Positions 1 to 8,408 of a DNA stretch of 64,000 nucleotides are shown here, in pieces. Within the stretch, counting starts at the first letter, position 1, and the number at the start of each line of letters is the position of its first letter. Position numbers and translations under genes: made by a program. This stretch comes from Endobugula sp965225895 (GTDB lineage Bacteria; Pseudomonadota; Gammaproteobacteria; Pseudomonadales; Cellvibrionaceae), in assembly GCA_965225895.1 (NCBI GenBank), contig CBDDBR010000011.1, forward strand, positions 1,240,001 to 1,304,000, written 5' to 3'. The notes under the pieces are model-generated. The model saw nothing but the letters and a program-made list of their open reading frames with translations, made no database searches and was not told the DNA's origin.

Positions 1-1
1 T

Positions 2-442
2 GGTAATTTTACCCTCCCTTTGGCGCAAAACTTTAATCGTGTGATTGCAACAGAAATATCAAAATCATCAGTAAATTCAGCACGTAATAACATTATTAAC
101 AATGCCGTAGATAACGTGACTATCGTGCGTATGTCGAGCGAAGACTTTGCCGAAGCTATGGATAAAGTACGCCCATTTACCCGACTCGCCGATATTGACC
201 TAGACAGCTACAACTTTTCAACCGTATTTGTAGACCCGCCCAGAGCAGGCTTAGATGATCACACCATAGCCATCATCAAACGCTTTGAACAAATTATTTA
301 CGTATCATGTAACCCAAGCACACTGGTTGATAACCTAGAGAGCTTATGCCAAACACACGATATCACCGCCCTCGCCGCCTTTGACCAATTTCCTTACACC
401 GATCATTTAGAAGCGGGCGTGGTGTTAAAAAGAAAGGCATAA
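2..442 (+). CDS. trmA: tRNA (uracil-5-)-methyltransferase TrmA, C-terminal part
   Basis: This is the C-terminal third of a TrmA-type SAM-dependent enzyme, which makes m5U54 in the T-loop of tRNA. The frame is open to the left window edge, so the start lies outside. Visible motifs are the SAM-fold segment GNFTLPLA at the edge, the VDPPRAGLDD loop, and YVSCNPSTL carrying the catalytic cysteine; a C-terminal glutamate of the family fits DHLEAGVVL. Loss of the N-terminus is due only to the window cut. A bidirectional terminator follows and separates it from the convergent thrH. RlmD and RlmC are relatives, but the VDPPR/SCNP spacing and the short tail favour TrmA. Confidence 0.9.
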   Translation, partial: GNFTLPLAQNFNRVIATEISKSSVNSARNNIINNAVDNVTIVRMSSEDFAEAMDKVRPFTRLADIDLDSYNFSTVFVDPPRAGLDDHTIAIIKRFEQIIYVSCNPSTLVDNLESLCQTHDITALAAFDQFPYTDHLEAGVVLKRKA

Positions 443-471
443 ATACTTGGCCTTTTATAGTGTTCACATAC

Positions 472-508
472 AAAAAAAGCGCTGTGTATAAACATCAGCG
501 CTTTTTTT
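472..508. terminator. bidirectional Rho-independent terminator between trmA and thrH
   Basis: A seven-A run, the stem GCGCTG/CAGCGC with an 11-nt loop, and a seven-T run sit between two convergent genes, so the hairpin can end transcription from both sides. Confidence 0.85.
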
Positions 509-528
509 GATTACGATTAACGAAGATA

Positions 529-1146
529 TTACAGCGTTAAATCACGGTTACTGGCTTTGATAAACTCTTTTTTGAGGTCTTCATATTCATGCACGGCTGG
601 AAATTGCGGGAATTCGTCGATCACATTTTGTGGTGATTTAAATAGAATACCTGCATCGGCTTGGCCGAGCATAGTTGTGTCGTTATACGAATCACCTGCA
701 GCAATAGTGCGATAGTACAAACCTTGTAGCGCAAGAATAGACTGACGCTTAGGGTCTTTTTGACGCAAGGTGTAATCTACCACTTTACCGTTTTCGTCTA
801 CTTCCAAGCGGTGACAAAATAGCGTAGGAAAACCTAACTGACGCATTAATGGTTGTGAAAACTCATAGAAGGTATCCGATAAAATAATCACCTGAAAACG
901 TTCACGTAACCAATCAATAAATTCACGAGCACCCGGTAATGGCTCTAAGGTCGCAATCACTTCTTGAATTTCGTTAAGGCCTAGATTGTTTTCTTCGAGT
1001 ATACGTAAGCGTTGTTTCATGAGTACGTCGTAATCAGGAATATCTCTCGTGGTCGCTTTTAGCGCTTCAATACCTGTTTTATTAGCAAATTCAATCCATA
1101 TTTCTGGGATTAATACCCCTTCAAGATCTAGACATGCAAGTTCCAC
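529..1146 (-). CDS. thrH: phosphoserine phosphatase / homoserine phosphotransferase ThrH
   Basis: This 205-residue HAD-superfamily enzyme matches ThrH, known from Pseudomonas, which dephosphorylates phosphoserine and can move the phosphate to homoserine. HAD motif I is CLDLEGVLIPE near the N-terminus, where the nucleophile Asp7 is followed by L-E instead of the usual DxD. Motif II is ILSDTFYEF, and the last motif is AAGDSYNDTTML. The start is GTG, preceded by an AGGGG-type ribosome site about 8 nt upstream. It is transcribed alone between the shared terminator and a divergent glutaredoxin-like gene. Together with cysB 1.2 kb away this recalls the pseudomonad cysB-thrH neighbourhood, a link to serine/cysteine metabolism. 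Confidence 0.9.
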   Translation of the reverse strand: MELACLDLEGVLIPEIWIEFANKTGIEALKATTRDIPDYDVLMKQRLRILEENNLGLNEIQEVIATLEPLPGAREFIDWLRERFQVIILSDTFYEFSQPLMRQLGFPTLFCHRLEVDENGKVVDYTLRQKDPKRQSILALQGLYYRTIAAGDSYNDTTMLGQADAGILFKSPQNVIDEFPQFPAVHEYEDLKKEFIKASNRDLTL

Positions 1147-1404
1147 ACTTATTCCCCTTATTTATCGTCGATAACTGGTGATGGCTAATCACTGTATTCA
1201 ACAGTACATGATAACCACTCACTAAAAAGCCGCTAGGATACTAGGAAAATATAGATGAAGCCACTATTTAACAAGGAAGAAAGCGTCGATTATAGTTTGC
1301 AGGTATATGGATATAGAGGAAAAGTCTTTTGGCTCAAGCAACAGATTTTGCTATCCTGCCTTTCGTTTTATAGTGGCATGGATAATTGTAGGATAATCAA
1401 TAAT

Positions 1405-1680
1405 ATGAAAATCACCTTTGTGAAAAAAATACTGGCTGATGGCTCACCTTGCAAGAAGTGTAATGAGGTCATTGCAAAGATGGAAGCCGCCGATCAACTG
1501 CGCTTGATTGACAACATTGTTGTCGCCGATGAATCAAACCCAGACAGCGAAGGTATGGTATTAGCAGCAAAACATGCAGTGACAAAAGCGCCTTTTTTTA
1601 TTGTTGAGCAAGACGATGGCAGCGTAGTCATTCATACCATCTACTTTAAGTTTGTAAAAGAAGTGCTTAACGCACAGTAA
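1405..1680 (+). CDS. glutaredoxin-like thioredoxin-fold protein
   Basis: This 91-residue protein has a CxxC-type redox site (SPCKKC) after a first strand, then the VVADESNPDSEG region and the APFFIVEQDDG strand with the cis-Pro-like 'AP' of the thioredoxin fold. That suggests a small thiol-disulfide protein in the cytoplasm; the partner is unknown. The frame is open upstream to 1255, but the ATG at 1405 is preceded by AGGA and the extra upstream residues do not resemble any family, so I use 1405. It stands alone, divergent from thrH and convergent with the next gene. Related proteins are often annotated simply as glutaredoxin-related. Confidence 0.7.
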   Translation: MKITFVKKILADGSPCKKCNEVIAKMEAADQLRLIDNIVVADESNPDSEGMVLAAKHAVTKAPFFIVEQDDGSVVIHTIYFKFVKEVLNAQ

Positions 1681-1716
1681 CATTACCAATAAGCCGCCTA
1701 CGACGGTCATTTCTGA

Positions 1717-2178
1717 TTACATGGCTTTCCAGTTAGAAATGACTTTCGTTGCTCCTTCTACCTCGCAAGTCACTTTTTTCTGCTTTACCTCTTCGCCACG
1801 CTCAGCGATAGTCTCAAAATCTAAAAAGATTTTATACAACTCAATATCTGACAGATAACGGCTTTCAATATAATTGACAGCCCAACTTTTTCTTACTGGG
1901 ATACGTTCATGCAATGCGGTTTCACAAATACTGATCGCTTCGCTAATATTGGCAACATAGCCAGATTTTGAGGTGAATTCTGGTAACGGCTCTAAATGTG
2001 CATATCTAGCAATTTCTTTTGCTTCTGCTTGTAAGGCCTCTTCTGCGAGTCGTTGCGCTTCTAGCTCTGCTTTTGAGGGCTGCCATATAATGCCTGCTGC
2101 ATAAAGCGTACCCAATATAGCGCCATTGAGTAAAACAATAAAAACACCAATACCTATAAAAAGTAATTTACGTGACAT
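1717..2178 (-). CDS. hypothetical membrane-anchored protein
   Basis: I do not recognise this 153-residue protein. It has one N-terminal membrane segment (about residues 5-28), then a charged Glu/Ala-rich helix (AELEAQRLAEEALQAEAKEI) that may form a coiled coil, and a soluble C-terminal domain with three cysteines (ICETA, VTCEV). The likely topology is a short cytoplasmic tail with the rest in the periplasm. An in-frame TTG lies 7 codons upstream, but AAGGTG sits well spaced before the ATG at 2178, which I chose. It lies downstream of cysB on the same strand, behind a strong terminator, so it is probably expressed separately. Confidence 0.5.
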   Translation of the reverse strand: MSRKLLFIGIGVFIVLLNGAILGTLYAAGIIWQPSKAELEAQRLAEEALQAEAKEIARYAHLEPLPEFTSKSGYVANISEAISICETALHERIPVRKSWAVNYIESRYLSDIELYKIFLDFETIAERGEEVKQKKVTCEVEGATKVISNWKAM

Positions 2179-2259
2179 CTTTTTTATACACCTTATCAAC
2201 TACCATAAATTGCGATTAATATGATGTAAGTGTAGTAAAAAAAGAACAGTAGAGCGCAT

Positions 2260-2307
2260 AAAAAAAGAGGGAATCAATATTTTTTAATCATTGATTCCCC
2301 CCTTTTA
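2260..2307 (-). terminator. terminator downstream of cysB
   Basis: A perfect 10-bp stem GGGAATCAAT/ATTGATTCCC is flanked by an A-run on one side and T-rich sequence on the other. On the minus strand it follows cysB and ends in a T-run; it may also work in the other direction. Confidence 0.75.
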
Positions 2308-2337
2308 AAAACGATTTGATTGCAACTGAAATGTTGC

Positions 2338-3312
2338 TTAATACGTAGGCAACCTTACATGCTGGAATAATTCATCTAGCTCTAAACGCGATGTACAGCT
2401 GTAGGCTTCATCCACCATAGTGCGAGTAAGGTGTGGCGCAAAGTTTTCCATAAACTCATACATAAACCCACGAATAAAGGTACCACGTCGAAAGCCGATT
2501 TTCGTAATACTGGGCCTAAATAGCTGGCTAGCATCTAACAATACAAGATCATCATCAAGCTCTTCGTCATAGGCCATACTGGCCACAATACCCACACCTA
2601 AACCCAAGCGAACATAGGTTTTAATCACATCGGCATCTGCCGCTGTAAAAACAATTTTTGGTGATAAACCACGCTCCATAAAGGCTTCGTCTAATTTAGA
2701 ACGGCCTGTAAAACCAAAGACATAGGTAACAATAGGGTGTTTGGCAACTTCTTCAAGTGTTAACTCTGACAAATGACAGAGCGGGTGGTCTTTTGGCACA
2801 ATGATGCTACGATTCCACTGATAGCATGGCATCATAATTAGGTCACTAAATAGCTCCATTGCTTCTGTTGCAATCGCAAAGTCTACAGTACCATCTGCGG
2901 CCATTTCTGAAATTTGCATCGGTGTGCCTTGATGCATGTGCAGCGACACTTCTGGGTATTGATCAATAAAACCTTTGATCGTTTGAGGCAACATATAACG
3001 TGCTTGCGTATGTGTTGTCGCCAACGATAGACTGCCTTTTTTATCATTACTGAATTCTTGAGCAACCTGTTTAATACTTTCAACCTTACGCAGTATTTCA
3101 CCTGTCGTTTGGAGTATCGCCTCGCCTGCTGGTGTAATTCTGGTTAAATGCTTACCGCTACGCGAAAAAATTTCTACACCTAGCTCGTCTTCAAGTAAGC
3201 GAATTTGCTTACTAATACCAGGTTGTGAGGTATATAAGCTTTGAGCTGTAGCCGACACATTAAGGTCGTGATGTGCCACCTCCCAGATATAGCGCAATTG
3301 CTGAAGCTTCAT
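2338..3312 (-). CDS. cysB: LysR-type transcriptional regulator CysB
   Basis: CysB activates sulfate-assimilation genes on sensing N-acetylserine and represses itself. The protein is 324 residues, the same as enterobacterial CysB. It starts MKLQQLRYIWEVAHHDLNVS, with the winged-helix segment TSQPGISKQIRLLEDELG (about residues 29-46), followed by the substrate domain with TTHTQARYMLP and the conserved GTPMQI and AADADVIKTYV segments. An in-frame TTG is one codon upstream, but the ATG at 3312 has GGAGA about 7 nt before it. It is divergent from a TauE/SafE-type exporter, so the 190-bp gap between them may hold CysB sites. Confidence 0.95.
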   Translation of the reverse strand: MKLQQLRYIWEVAHHDLNVSATAQSLYTSQPGISKQIRLLEDELGVEIFSRSGKHLTRITPAGEAILQTTGEILRKVESIKQVAQEFSNDKKGSLSLATTHTQARYMLPQTIKGFIDQYPEVSLHMHQGTPMQISEMAADGTVDFAIATEAMELFSDLIMMPCYQWNRSIIVPKDHPLCHLSELTLEEVAKHPIVTYVFGFTGRSKLDEAFMERGLSPKIVFTAADADVIKTYVRLGLGVGIVASMAYDEELDDDLVLLDASQLFRPSITKIGFRRGTFIRGFMYEFMENFAPHLTRTMVDEAYSCTSRLELDELFQHVRLPTY

Positions 3313-3502
3313 CAATCGTCTCCACTAGTATTTATGTTATAAAAATAGAAGTAAATATTCTTATCCAGAATAGTTCTAATTCAGTATATTTGCCAATAAT
3401 TTCTTAAATTTAATTATGACAAACATGTACTTCTATAACTTTAGACTATATCGTCAAGAATAGAAATACACTTACGTGCTTTTACTCGAAGATGTTAATG
3501 TA

Positions 3503-4288
3503 ATGGATGCAATTTTTTTACTTTATGTTCTTGCTGGCGCCGTTGTTGGCCTAGCCGTTGGTATTACTGGTGTCGGTGGCGGCTCATTAATGACTCCCCT
3601 ACTGCTAATGTTTGGTTTTCCACCCAATGTTGCCATAGGTACAGACTTACTTTATGCCGCTATTACAAAATCGGGCGGCGTTATTTCGCATCAACAGCAA
3701 CAAAATATCCAATGGCCTCTAGTTATTAAATTAGCTATTGGTAGCATTCCTGCAGCCATAATCACATCGATGTCGTTACATTATTTTTTCGATGATGCCG
3801 ATGATTACAGCGGTTTGCTCACCTCTGCTCTTGGTATTATGTTGGTATTAACCTCCTGTGTGTTATTTTTTCGCCAACGCATCAAACATAAAACCAACCC
3901 CGATTCTGCATTTATTCGCTTTACGCAGCAACATTCCTCAACCTTTACGATTGTGATGGGCGTGGTATTGGGTGTATTTGTTACTTTGTCGTCGGTAGGT
4001 GCAGGTGCCATTGGTGCGGCTATTTTAATGATACTGTATCCGCTCTTACCCACGCACAAGGTCGTTGGTGTTGATATTGCTCACGCAGTACCACTCACCT
4101 TTATTGCTGGATTTGCACATTTACTATTAGGGAACGTGAATTTTGTCTTACTTGGGTCATTATTGGTGGGATCGTTACCCGCTATTTATTTTGGCGCCCG
4201 TTTAAGTCGACGTATTCCTAGTCATGTATTACAACCCATCTTGGCTTCGGTATTAATGGGCTTAGGTGTGAAGTTTGTTTTTTTCTAA
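3503..4288 (+). CDS. TauE/SafE family permease (possible sulfite exporter)
   Basis: This protein of about 261 residues has around eight membrane helices and two TauE/SafE half-repeats, each with a glycine-rich signature: GITGVGGGSLMTPLLL near the N-terminus and SSVGAGAIGAAILMILYPLLP in the second half. Members export sulfite, sulfoacetate or related anions across the inner membrane. Divergent placement from cysB supports a sulfur role, but the substrate is inferred. A GTG at 3476 could add nine residues; the ATG at 3503 directly before the first helix is the more natural start. It ends convergently with a universal stress protein gene. Confidence 0.8.
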   Translation: MDAIFLLYVLAGAVVGLAVGITGVGGGSLMTPLLLMFGFPPNVAIGTDLLYAAITKSGGVISHQQQQNIQWPLVIKLAIGSIPAAIITSMSLHYFFDDADDYSGLLTSALGIMLVLTSCVLFFRQRIKHKTNPDSAFIRFTQQHSSTFTIVMGVVLGVFVTLSSVGAGAIGAAILMILYPLLPTHKVVGVDIAHAVPLTFIAGFAHLLLGNVNFVLLGSLLVGSLPAIYFGARLSRRIPSHVLQPILASVLMGLGVKFVFF

Positions 4289-4311
4289 GACAGTAACGGC
4301 TAACATCTTAT

Positions 4312-4833
4312 TTATAAACGTGCATCGGGTCGTTGCTGCGGGATGTTTTGCCATATTGGTTGGGCATGAGGAATAAGATATACCGGCCATTTAGAGCACC
4401 CCATCACACGTTGAGATACATTACCCATGTGCCCGCCATGTAACTCTGGTGCATGACTCCCCAAAATAATCACATCTGCATTAATATCTGCGGCCACATC
4501 GATAATCACATCAGCGGGTGCGCCAGGCTTTACGATAACGCCTTCTAAGCGAGGCAATTCCATTTCGCCATTCATGTATTCATCGGTGAGAATATCGATC
4601 ACTTTAGTACGAATTTGCTCCACAATAGAATCCATACCTGTCGTTGTTAACGCTTTACTGGTTTCTGGCTTTAAGTACGTTTGCAATAATGCATGCCCCA
4701 ATGTTCCTAGGGGTTCAACAGCATGAACAACGACCATGCTAGCGCGATACTGGTTAGATAGACTCGCGGCATGTTGCAGTATGTGTGGCGTATTTACACT
4801 TAAATCGACAGCTAATAAAATTTTTTTAATCAC
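4312..4833 (-). CDS. universal stress protein, UspA family
   Basis: This 173-residue single-domain Usp begins KKILLAVDLSVNTPHILQHA, the usual first strand and helix. It carries the ATP-binding pattern G-x2-G-x9-G-(S/T) late in the domain (HGGHMGNVSQRVM...SKWPVYLIPH), so it is probably an ATP-binding Usp. The start codon is GTG, because no ATG fits the frame. A C-terminal tail of about 15 residues (QPIWQNIPQQRPDARL) lies beyond the fold. It is a cytoplasmic stress protein of undefined target, transcribed alone. Confidence 0.85.
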   Translation of the reverse strand: MIKKILLAVDLSVNTPHILQHAASLSNQYRASMVVVHAVEPLGTLGHALLQTYLKPETSKALTTTGMDSIVEQIRTKVIDILTDEYMNGEMELPRLEGVIVKPGAPADVIIDVAADINADVIILGSHAPELHGGHMGNVSQRVMGCSKWPVYLIPHAQPIWQNIPQQRPDARL

Positions 4834-5051
4834 AGGTCATTCCCGACATCTGACTACCTATGTAGCCCGAGAGATATTTAACAACAAGGGTATATTTTGT
4901 TGCTCTACTTTCAAATAATAGCAGGAGTTACGCGAAAGTTTGTCGCTTTTATAGACAGATTAGGAATAGATGCGAGGAATAATAGTCACTACAGATTTGT
5001 CACTCAAACCTTCATTACTGGATGTTTGGATAATCAAAAATAACCATTGAA

Positions 5052-5954
5052 TTATTCATTAGCAATACCATGCGGCACATGTCCTGTAGCAACTACATGC
5101 TCTTTAGCAGATTCACAATGCAGAGCTTGATCATCAAAAAATACATCGGCACCATACGCTTTAAGGAATTCACCCTTTGATAAGCCACCCAAGAATAATG
5201 ACTCATCAATACGAATATTCCATGCTCGTAATGTGCGAATAACACGCTCATGAGCTGGCGCTGAACGCGCAGTAACCAATGCCGTACGAATAGGACAATC
5301 GCCCTGCGTAAATTCAGCTTGTAACCGCTGAAGTGCAGATAAAAACTCTTTAAAAGGGCCGCCTGTTAATGGTTTTTTTGCGGCTTCTTGTTCATTTTTG
5401 GTGAATGCATCTAAACCATGCTGCTTATAAACACGCTCGGCTTCATCGGAGAAGATAACGGCATCACCATCAAAGGCGAAACGCAATTGTTCATTTTCAC
5501 TAAGGCTTTTACCCGCGGGTATTAACGTTGCCGCAGCAACACCTTGCTCAAGAGCATGGCGCACGTCTTCGCCATCGGTAGATAAAAACAAATGACAACC
5601 AAAGGCCTCGATATAACGATATGGACTTTCACCACCTGAAAATGCCGCCCGTGAGATATCGAGCTGATAGTGTTGAATAGAGTTAAAGATACGTAATCCT
5701 GTATCGGCACTGTTACGTGATAAAAGAATAATTTCAACACGCGGGTGGCTCCCACCAATGCTATTTAAGCTGAGTAGTTTTTCTACCAGCGGGAATGCAC
5801 TACCTGGGCTTAATACTTCATTTTCACGCTCGATCTGGTATTCCGAATACGCTTTTAAGCCATCTTGTATATACACATCATGGCTATCATCTAAATTAAA
5901 TAACGCACGCGAAGAAATCGCGATGACCAGTTTGCTACCAAATTCTTTTGGCAT
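5052..5954 (-). CDS. 5'-nucleotidase (NT5C1-type family)
   Basis: This 300-residue protein matches the bacterial relatives of cytosolic 5'-nucleotidase 1, which dephosphorylate nucleoside monophosphates. Segments seen are LVIAISSRALFNLDDSH at the N-terminus, where the two conserved aspartates stand, VEIILLSRNSADTGLRIF, AFSGGESPYRYIEAFGCHLFLS, and a C-terminal VFFDDQ acidic motif. The ATG at 5954 agrees with the family start MxKxxxxxLVIAISSR. It is monocistronic, between a Usp gene and a quinone oxidoreductase gene, in the cytoplasm. The substrate preference cannot be told from sequence. Confidence 0.85.
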   Translation of the reverse strand: MPKEFGSKLVIAISSRALFNLDDSHDVYIQDGLKAYSEYQIERENEVLSPGSAFPLVEKLLSLNSIGGSHPRVEIILLSRNSADTGLRIFNSIQHYQLDISRAAFSGGESPYRYIEAFGCHLFLSTDGEDVRHALEQGVAAATLIPAGKSLSENEQLRFAFDGDAVIFSDEAERVYKQHGLDAFTKNEQEAAKKPLTGGPFKEFLSALQRLQAEFTQGDCPIRTALVTARSAPAHERVIRTLRAWNIRIDESLFLGGLSKGEFLKAYGADVFFDDQALHCESAKEHVVATGHVPHGIANE

Positions 5955-5994
5955 GGTATAACCTCATTATGACTGTATGGCTTATTTATCTCGC

Positions 5995-6050
5995 TATCCT
6001 AAACCTTATATCTTACCTATTATGTATAGCCTTTTATGCCCTATCTTTTA
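5995..6050. repeat. four degenerate 14-nt tandem units
   Basis: The units TATCCTAAACCTTA, TATCTTACCTATTA, TGTATAGCCTTTTA and TGCCCTATCTTTTA follow each other without gaps and all end in TTA. The similarity is weak, and it lies in the gap upstream of the 5'-nucleotidase gene. Confidence 0.4.
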
Positions 6051-6079
6051 TACGTTACACATTGTGCAAAATCACATAG

Positions 6080-7072
6080 CTACGGAATTAAGATTAATGA
6101 CCCTGTTGTAGTACCACTTTCTAATAAACGATGAGCTTCTCCAGCTTTAGACAAGGGTAAACGTTCAGTAATGTTAATATCAATGGATTTTTTATTAAGA
6201 TGTTCAAATAACGCATGAGCCAGTGCTTGTTGCTCATGTTGTTCGTCAACATAATCAAACAATACGGGGCGTGTAAAAAATAACGAACCTTTTTGGGATA
6301 ATAATAACGGGGAAAAATCAGGGACAGGCCCAGAGGCATTGCCAAAACTCACCATAAGCCCTTTCTTTTTTAATGCATTGAGTGACATATCAAAGGTGTC
6401 TTTTCCAACAGAGTCGTAAACAACATCCACTCCTTTCCCTTGGGTTAGCTCACGCACTGTAGCGCTTACAGCCTCGGCTCCTAGCTCTCGATACAGTAGC
6501 ACTTCATCACAGCCATTTGCCCGAGCCGTAGCAATTTTTGCTTCGCTCCCTACCGTACCAATAACACGCGCACCTATGGACTTAGCCCAAGGAATAAGAA
6601 TAGAGCTTACACCACCCGCCGCCGCATGTACCAAAATGGTATCGTTGGCGCTTAACACGTGTGTTCTGAGCAATAAATACGCTGCCGTTAACCCCTTTAG
6701 CATCATCGCTGCAGCCATATCAAAAGAGATATTATCAGGTAACTTAATTAACGCCTGCTCTGCCACAACATGGGCTTGAGAATAAGCACCCAAAGGAGCA
6801 TTCACATACGCAACACGGTCGCCTACAGTATATTGACTCACTTGATCGCCTACGGCTTCAACGATACCAGCAGCTTCTTTACCTAAGCCTGACGGTAACG
6901 ACAATGGGTACAGACCCGTACGATGATAGGTATCAATAAAATTAACACCAATGGCTCTATTTCTTACCAATACCTCGTGAGGCCCCACTGTAGGTAATGC
7001 TACAGATTGGCAACTAAGCACTTGATGACTGCCATATTCGGAAAAACGGATAGCATTGATATGTGTATTCAT
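6080..7072 (-). CDS. qor: NADPH:quinone oxidoreductase, MDR superfamily
   Basis: This 330-residue zinc-free medium-chain reductase is close in length to E. coli QorA (327). It has the GroES-like half (PHEVLVRNRAIGVNFIDTYHRTGLYPLSLPSGLGKEAAGIVEAVG) and a nucleotide-binding half with ILVHAAAGGVSSILIPWAKSIGARVIGTVGS. It reduces quinones or other carbonyl/enone substrates with NADPH in the cytoplasm; the physiological substrate is not visible. A longer frame runs upstream into the yajC terminator, so I take the ATG at 7072 (MNTHINAIRF). No zinc-lobe cysteines are present, as expected for this subfamily. Confidence 0.88.
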   Translation of the reverse strand: MNTHINAIRFSEYGSHQVLSCQSVALPTVGPHEVLVRNRAIGVNFIDTYHRTGLYPLSLPSGLGKEAAGIVEAVGDQVSQYTVGDRVAYVNAPLGAYSQAHVVAEQALIKLPDNISFDMAAAMMLKGLTAAYLLLRTHVLSANDTILVHAAAGGVSSILIPWAKSIGARVIGTVGSEAKIATARANGCDEVLLYRELGAEAVSATVRELTQGKGVDVVYDSVGKDTFDMSLNALKKKGLMVSFGNASGPVPDFSPLLLSQKGSLFFTRPVLFDYVDEQHEQQALAHALFEHLNKKSIDINITERLPLSKAGEAHRLLESGTTTGSLILIP

Positions 7073-7112
7073 AAAATCAGAACCATCATTAACTGAGAAA
7101 GGGATTAAAAAA

Positions 7113-7147
7113 TAAAAAAGCCACACTATTCATTCATAGCGTGGCTT
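7113..7147 (-). terminator. terminator downstream of yajC
   Basis: On the minus strand the stem AAGCCAC/GTGGCTT with a 16-nt loop is followed by TTTTTTATTTTTT, about 55 nt after the yajC stop and 40 nt before the qor start, so the two genes are separate units. Confidence 0.75.
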
Positions 7148-7200
7148 AAGAATAACGGCTATATGCTTAAATACATATAGCGATAGAACAATACGACGCC

Positions 7201-7524
7201 TTAAATGGCTTTAATCGTACCTTTTGGTAATACGGCATGAAGTGATACTTTTTGAAACTTAAGCTCAACGTTATTCGATACTTCAAGTATCATATAATCG
7301 CCTTCTACCTTAGTCACTTTACCCAAAATACCACCTGTGGTTAACACTTCATCGCCTTTTGATACACCCTCAATCAGTGATTGATGCTCTTTTTGACGTT
7401 TGCGCTGTGGACGAATAATCATGAAATACATGAGTACAAACATACCCACAATTAAGAAAATACCAGAAAGATCACCACCTGCTGGCGCTGCCTGTGCATG
7501 GGCAGAAGGAATTAAGAACGACAT
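7201..7524 (-). CDS. yajC: Sec translocon accessory subunit YajC
   Basis: This 107-residue protein has one membrane helix (about residues 19-38, GIFLIVGMFVLMYFMIIRPQRKRQKEHQ) followed by the typical YajC beta-domain (GDEVLTTGGILGKVTKVEGDYMILEV). YajC joins SecDF in the inner membrane. The N-terminus SFLIPSAHAQAAPAGG has a signal-like look common in this family. The start has AGAGG 6 nt upstream. It is unusual in standing alone: the usual partners queA/tgt upstream and secD/secF downstream are missing, and a terminator on each side makes it monocistronic. Confidence 0.92.
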   Translation of the reverse strand: MSFLIPSAHAQAAPAGGDLSGIFLIVGMFVLMYFMIIRPQRKRQKEHQSLIEGVSKGDEVLTTGGILGKVTKVEGDYMILEVSNNVELKFQKVSLHAVLPKGTIKAI

Positions 7525-7613
7525 GCTAACCTCTTATTATCATTACAGAAAATCAGATAACACTCTACCGTTTTTACAGTAGTGAGGCAATAAGACAATA
7601 GTGACAGGCCAAT

Positions 7614-7646
7614 AAAAAAAACGGCTCCATTAAGGAGCCGTTTTAA
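7614..7646 (-). terminator. terminator downstream of the AraC-type gene
   Basis: The stem ACGGCTCC/GGAGCCGT has a 5-nt loop, with A-run and T-run on either side, 28 nt after the stop of the regulator gene on the minus strand. Confidence 0.85.
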
Positions 7647-7673
7647 GAATTTATGCGGGGGTAATAAAAGGAA

Positions 7674-8117
7674 TCAAACAAAATCTCTATAAAGCTTACG
7701 AAAAACACTGGGAGATAAATTTGACCAACGTTTAAAAGCATTAGTAAAACTGGTGCGATCTGAAAAATCTAAGAACTTTGAAGTGGCTTCAATGCTCATA
7801 TTGTCGATCAATAAACAGTCAATTGCTCGATTAAATCGTACTCTATCTCGCAAGCCTGCATAACTCACCATCTGTGCTTTCAAATGTCTTTGTAAAGTAC
7901 GCTTTGATACATCCATACTTTTAGCAACATCTTTAATGCCTAAAGTATTAGACCCTACACGCTCTTGCAGAACCGCTAATACGTTTCCTGCTACTCCAGA
8001 CATAATCGGAATTTTTGCTTGAGCCGTTAAGCGTTCTAAATCCTGATAACCTACATCAACGTACTGTTTTTCTTCAGGTTGAGATACCGCAACGGAAGCC
8101 ATTGAAGCTGTAGCCAT
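7674..8117 (-). CDS. short AraC-type DNA-binding protein
   Basis: This 147-residue protein is essentially one AraC/XylS double helix-turn-helix domain (about residues 55-147). The first HTH is IKDVAKSMDVSKRTLQRHLKA; the second is IEATSKFLDFSDRTSFTNAFKRWSNLSPSVFRK. The first 50 residues are polar and lack an AraC sensor or dimer domain. The domain is most like the LTTR-unrelated OruR/ArgR-like group with SNLSPSVFRK at the end. A TTG 13 codons upstream is possible, but AAGGAGCG directly before the ATG at 8117 is decisive. Two TTAATTAA copies 16 bp apart lie upstream and could be an operator. The targets are unknown. Confidence 0.75.
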   Translation of the reverse strand: MATASMASVAVSQPEEKQYVDVGYQDLERLTAQAKIPIMSGVAGNVLAVLQERVGSNTLGIKDVAKSMDVSKRTLQRHLKAQMVSYAGLRDRVRFNRAIDCLLIDNMSIEATSKFLDFSDRTSFTNAFKRWSNLSPSVFRKLYRDFV

Positions 8118-8408
8118 TTGTTCGCTCCTTAACAAAGTCTTTACATCTTTGACCAAAATATATCGGTCATCCTCTGTATTAATTAAGTTATTTTTTAATT
8201 AACTACGAACGATTATATTTATATTCAAATAAATAAATAGACTTAAGAAGCTGCCCCAAAAGCCAGAAAGTAATAAGAATTTGTAATTTCACCCCAAAAA
8301 AGATGATTTACGCGCCAAAAAGACAGCGGGATGGGAAATAAACCCGTATTCTTATTACAATCCTTATGCTATTTAGTGATAACGGCTAAAAAAAATATAA
8401 AAATCTTA

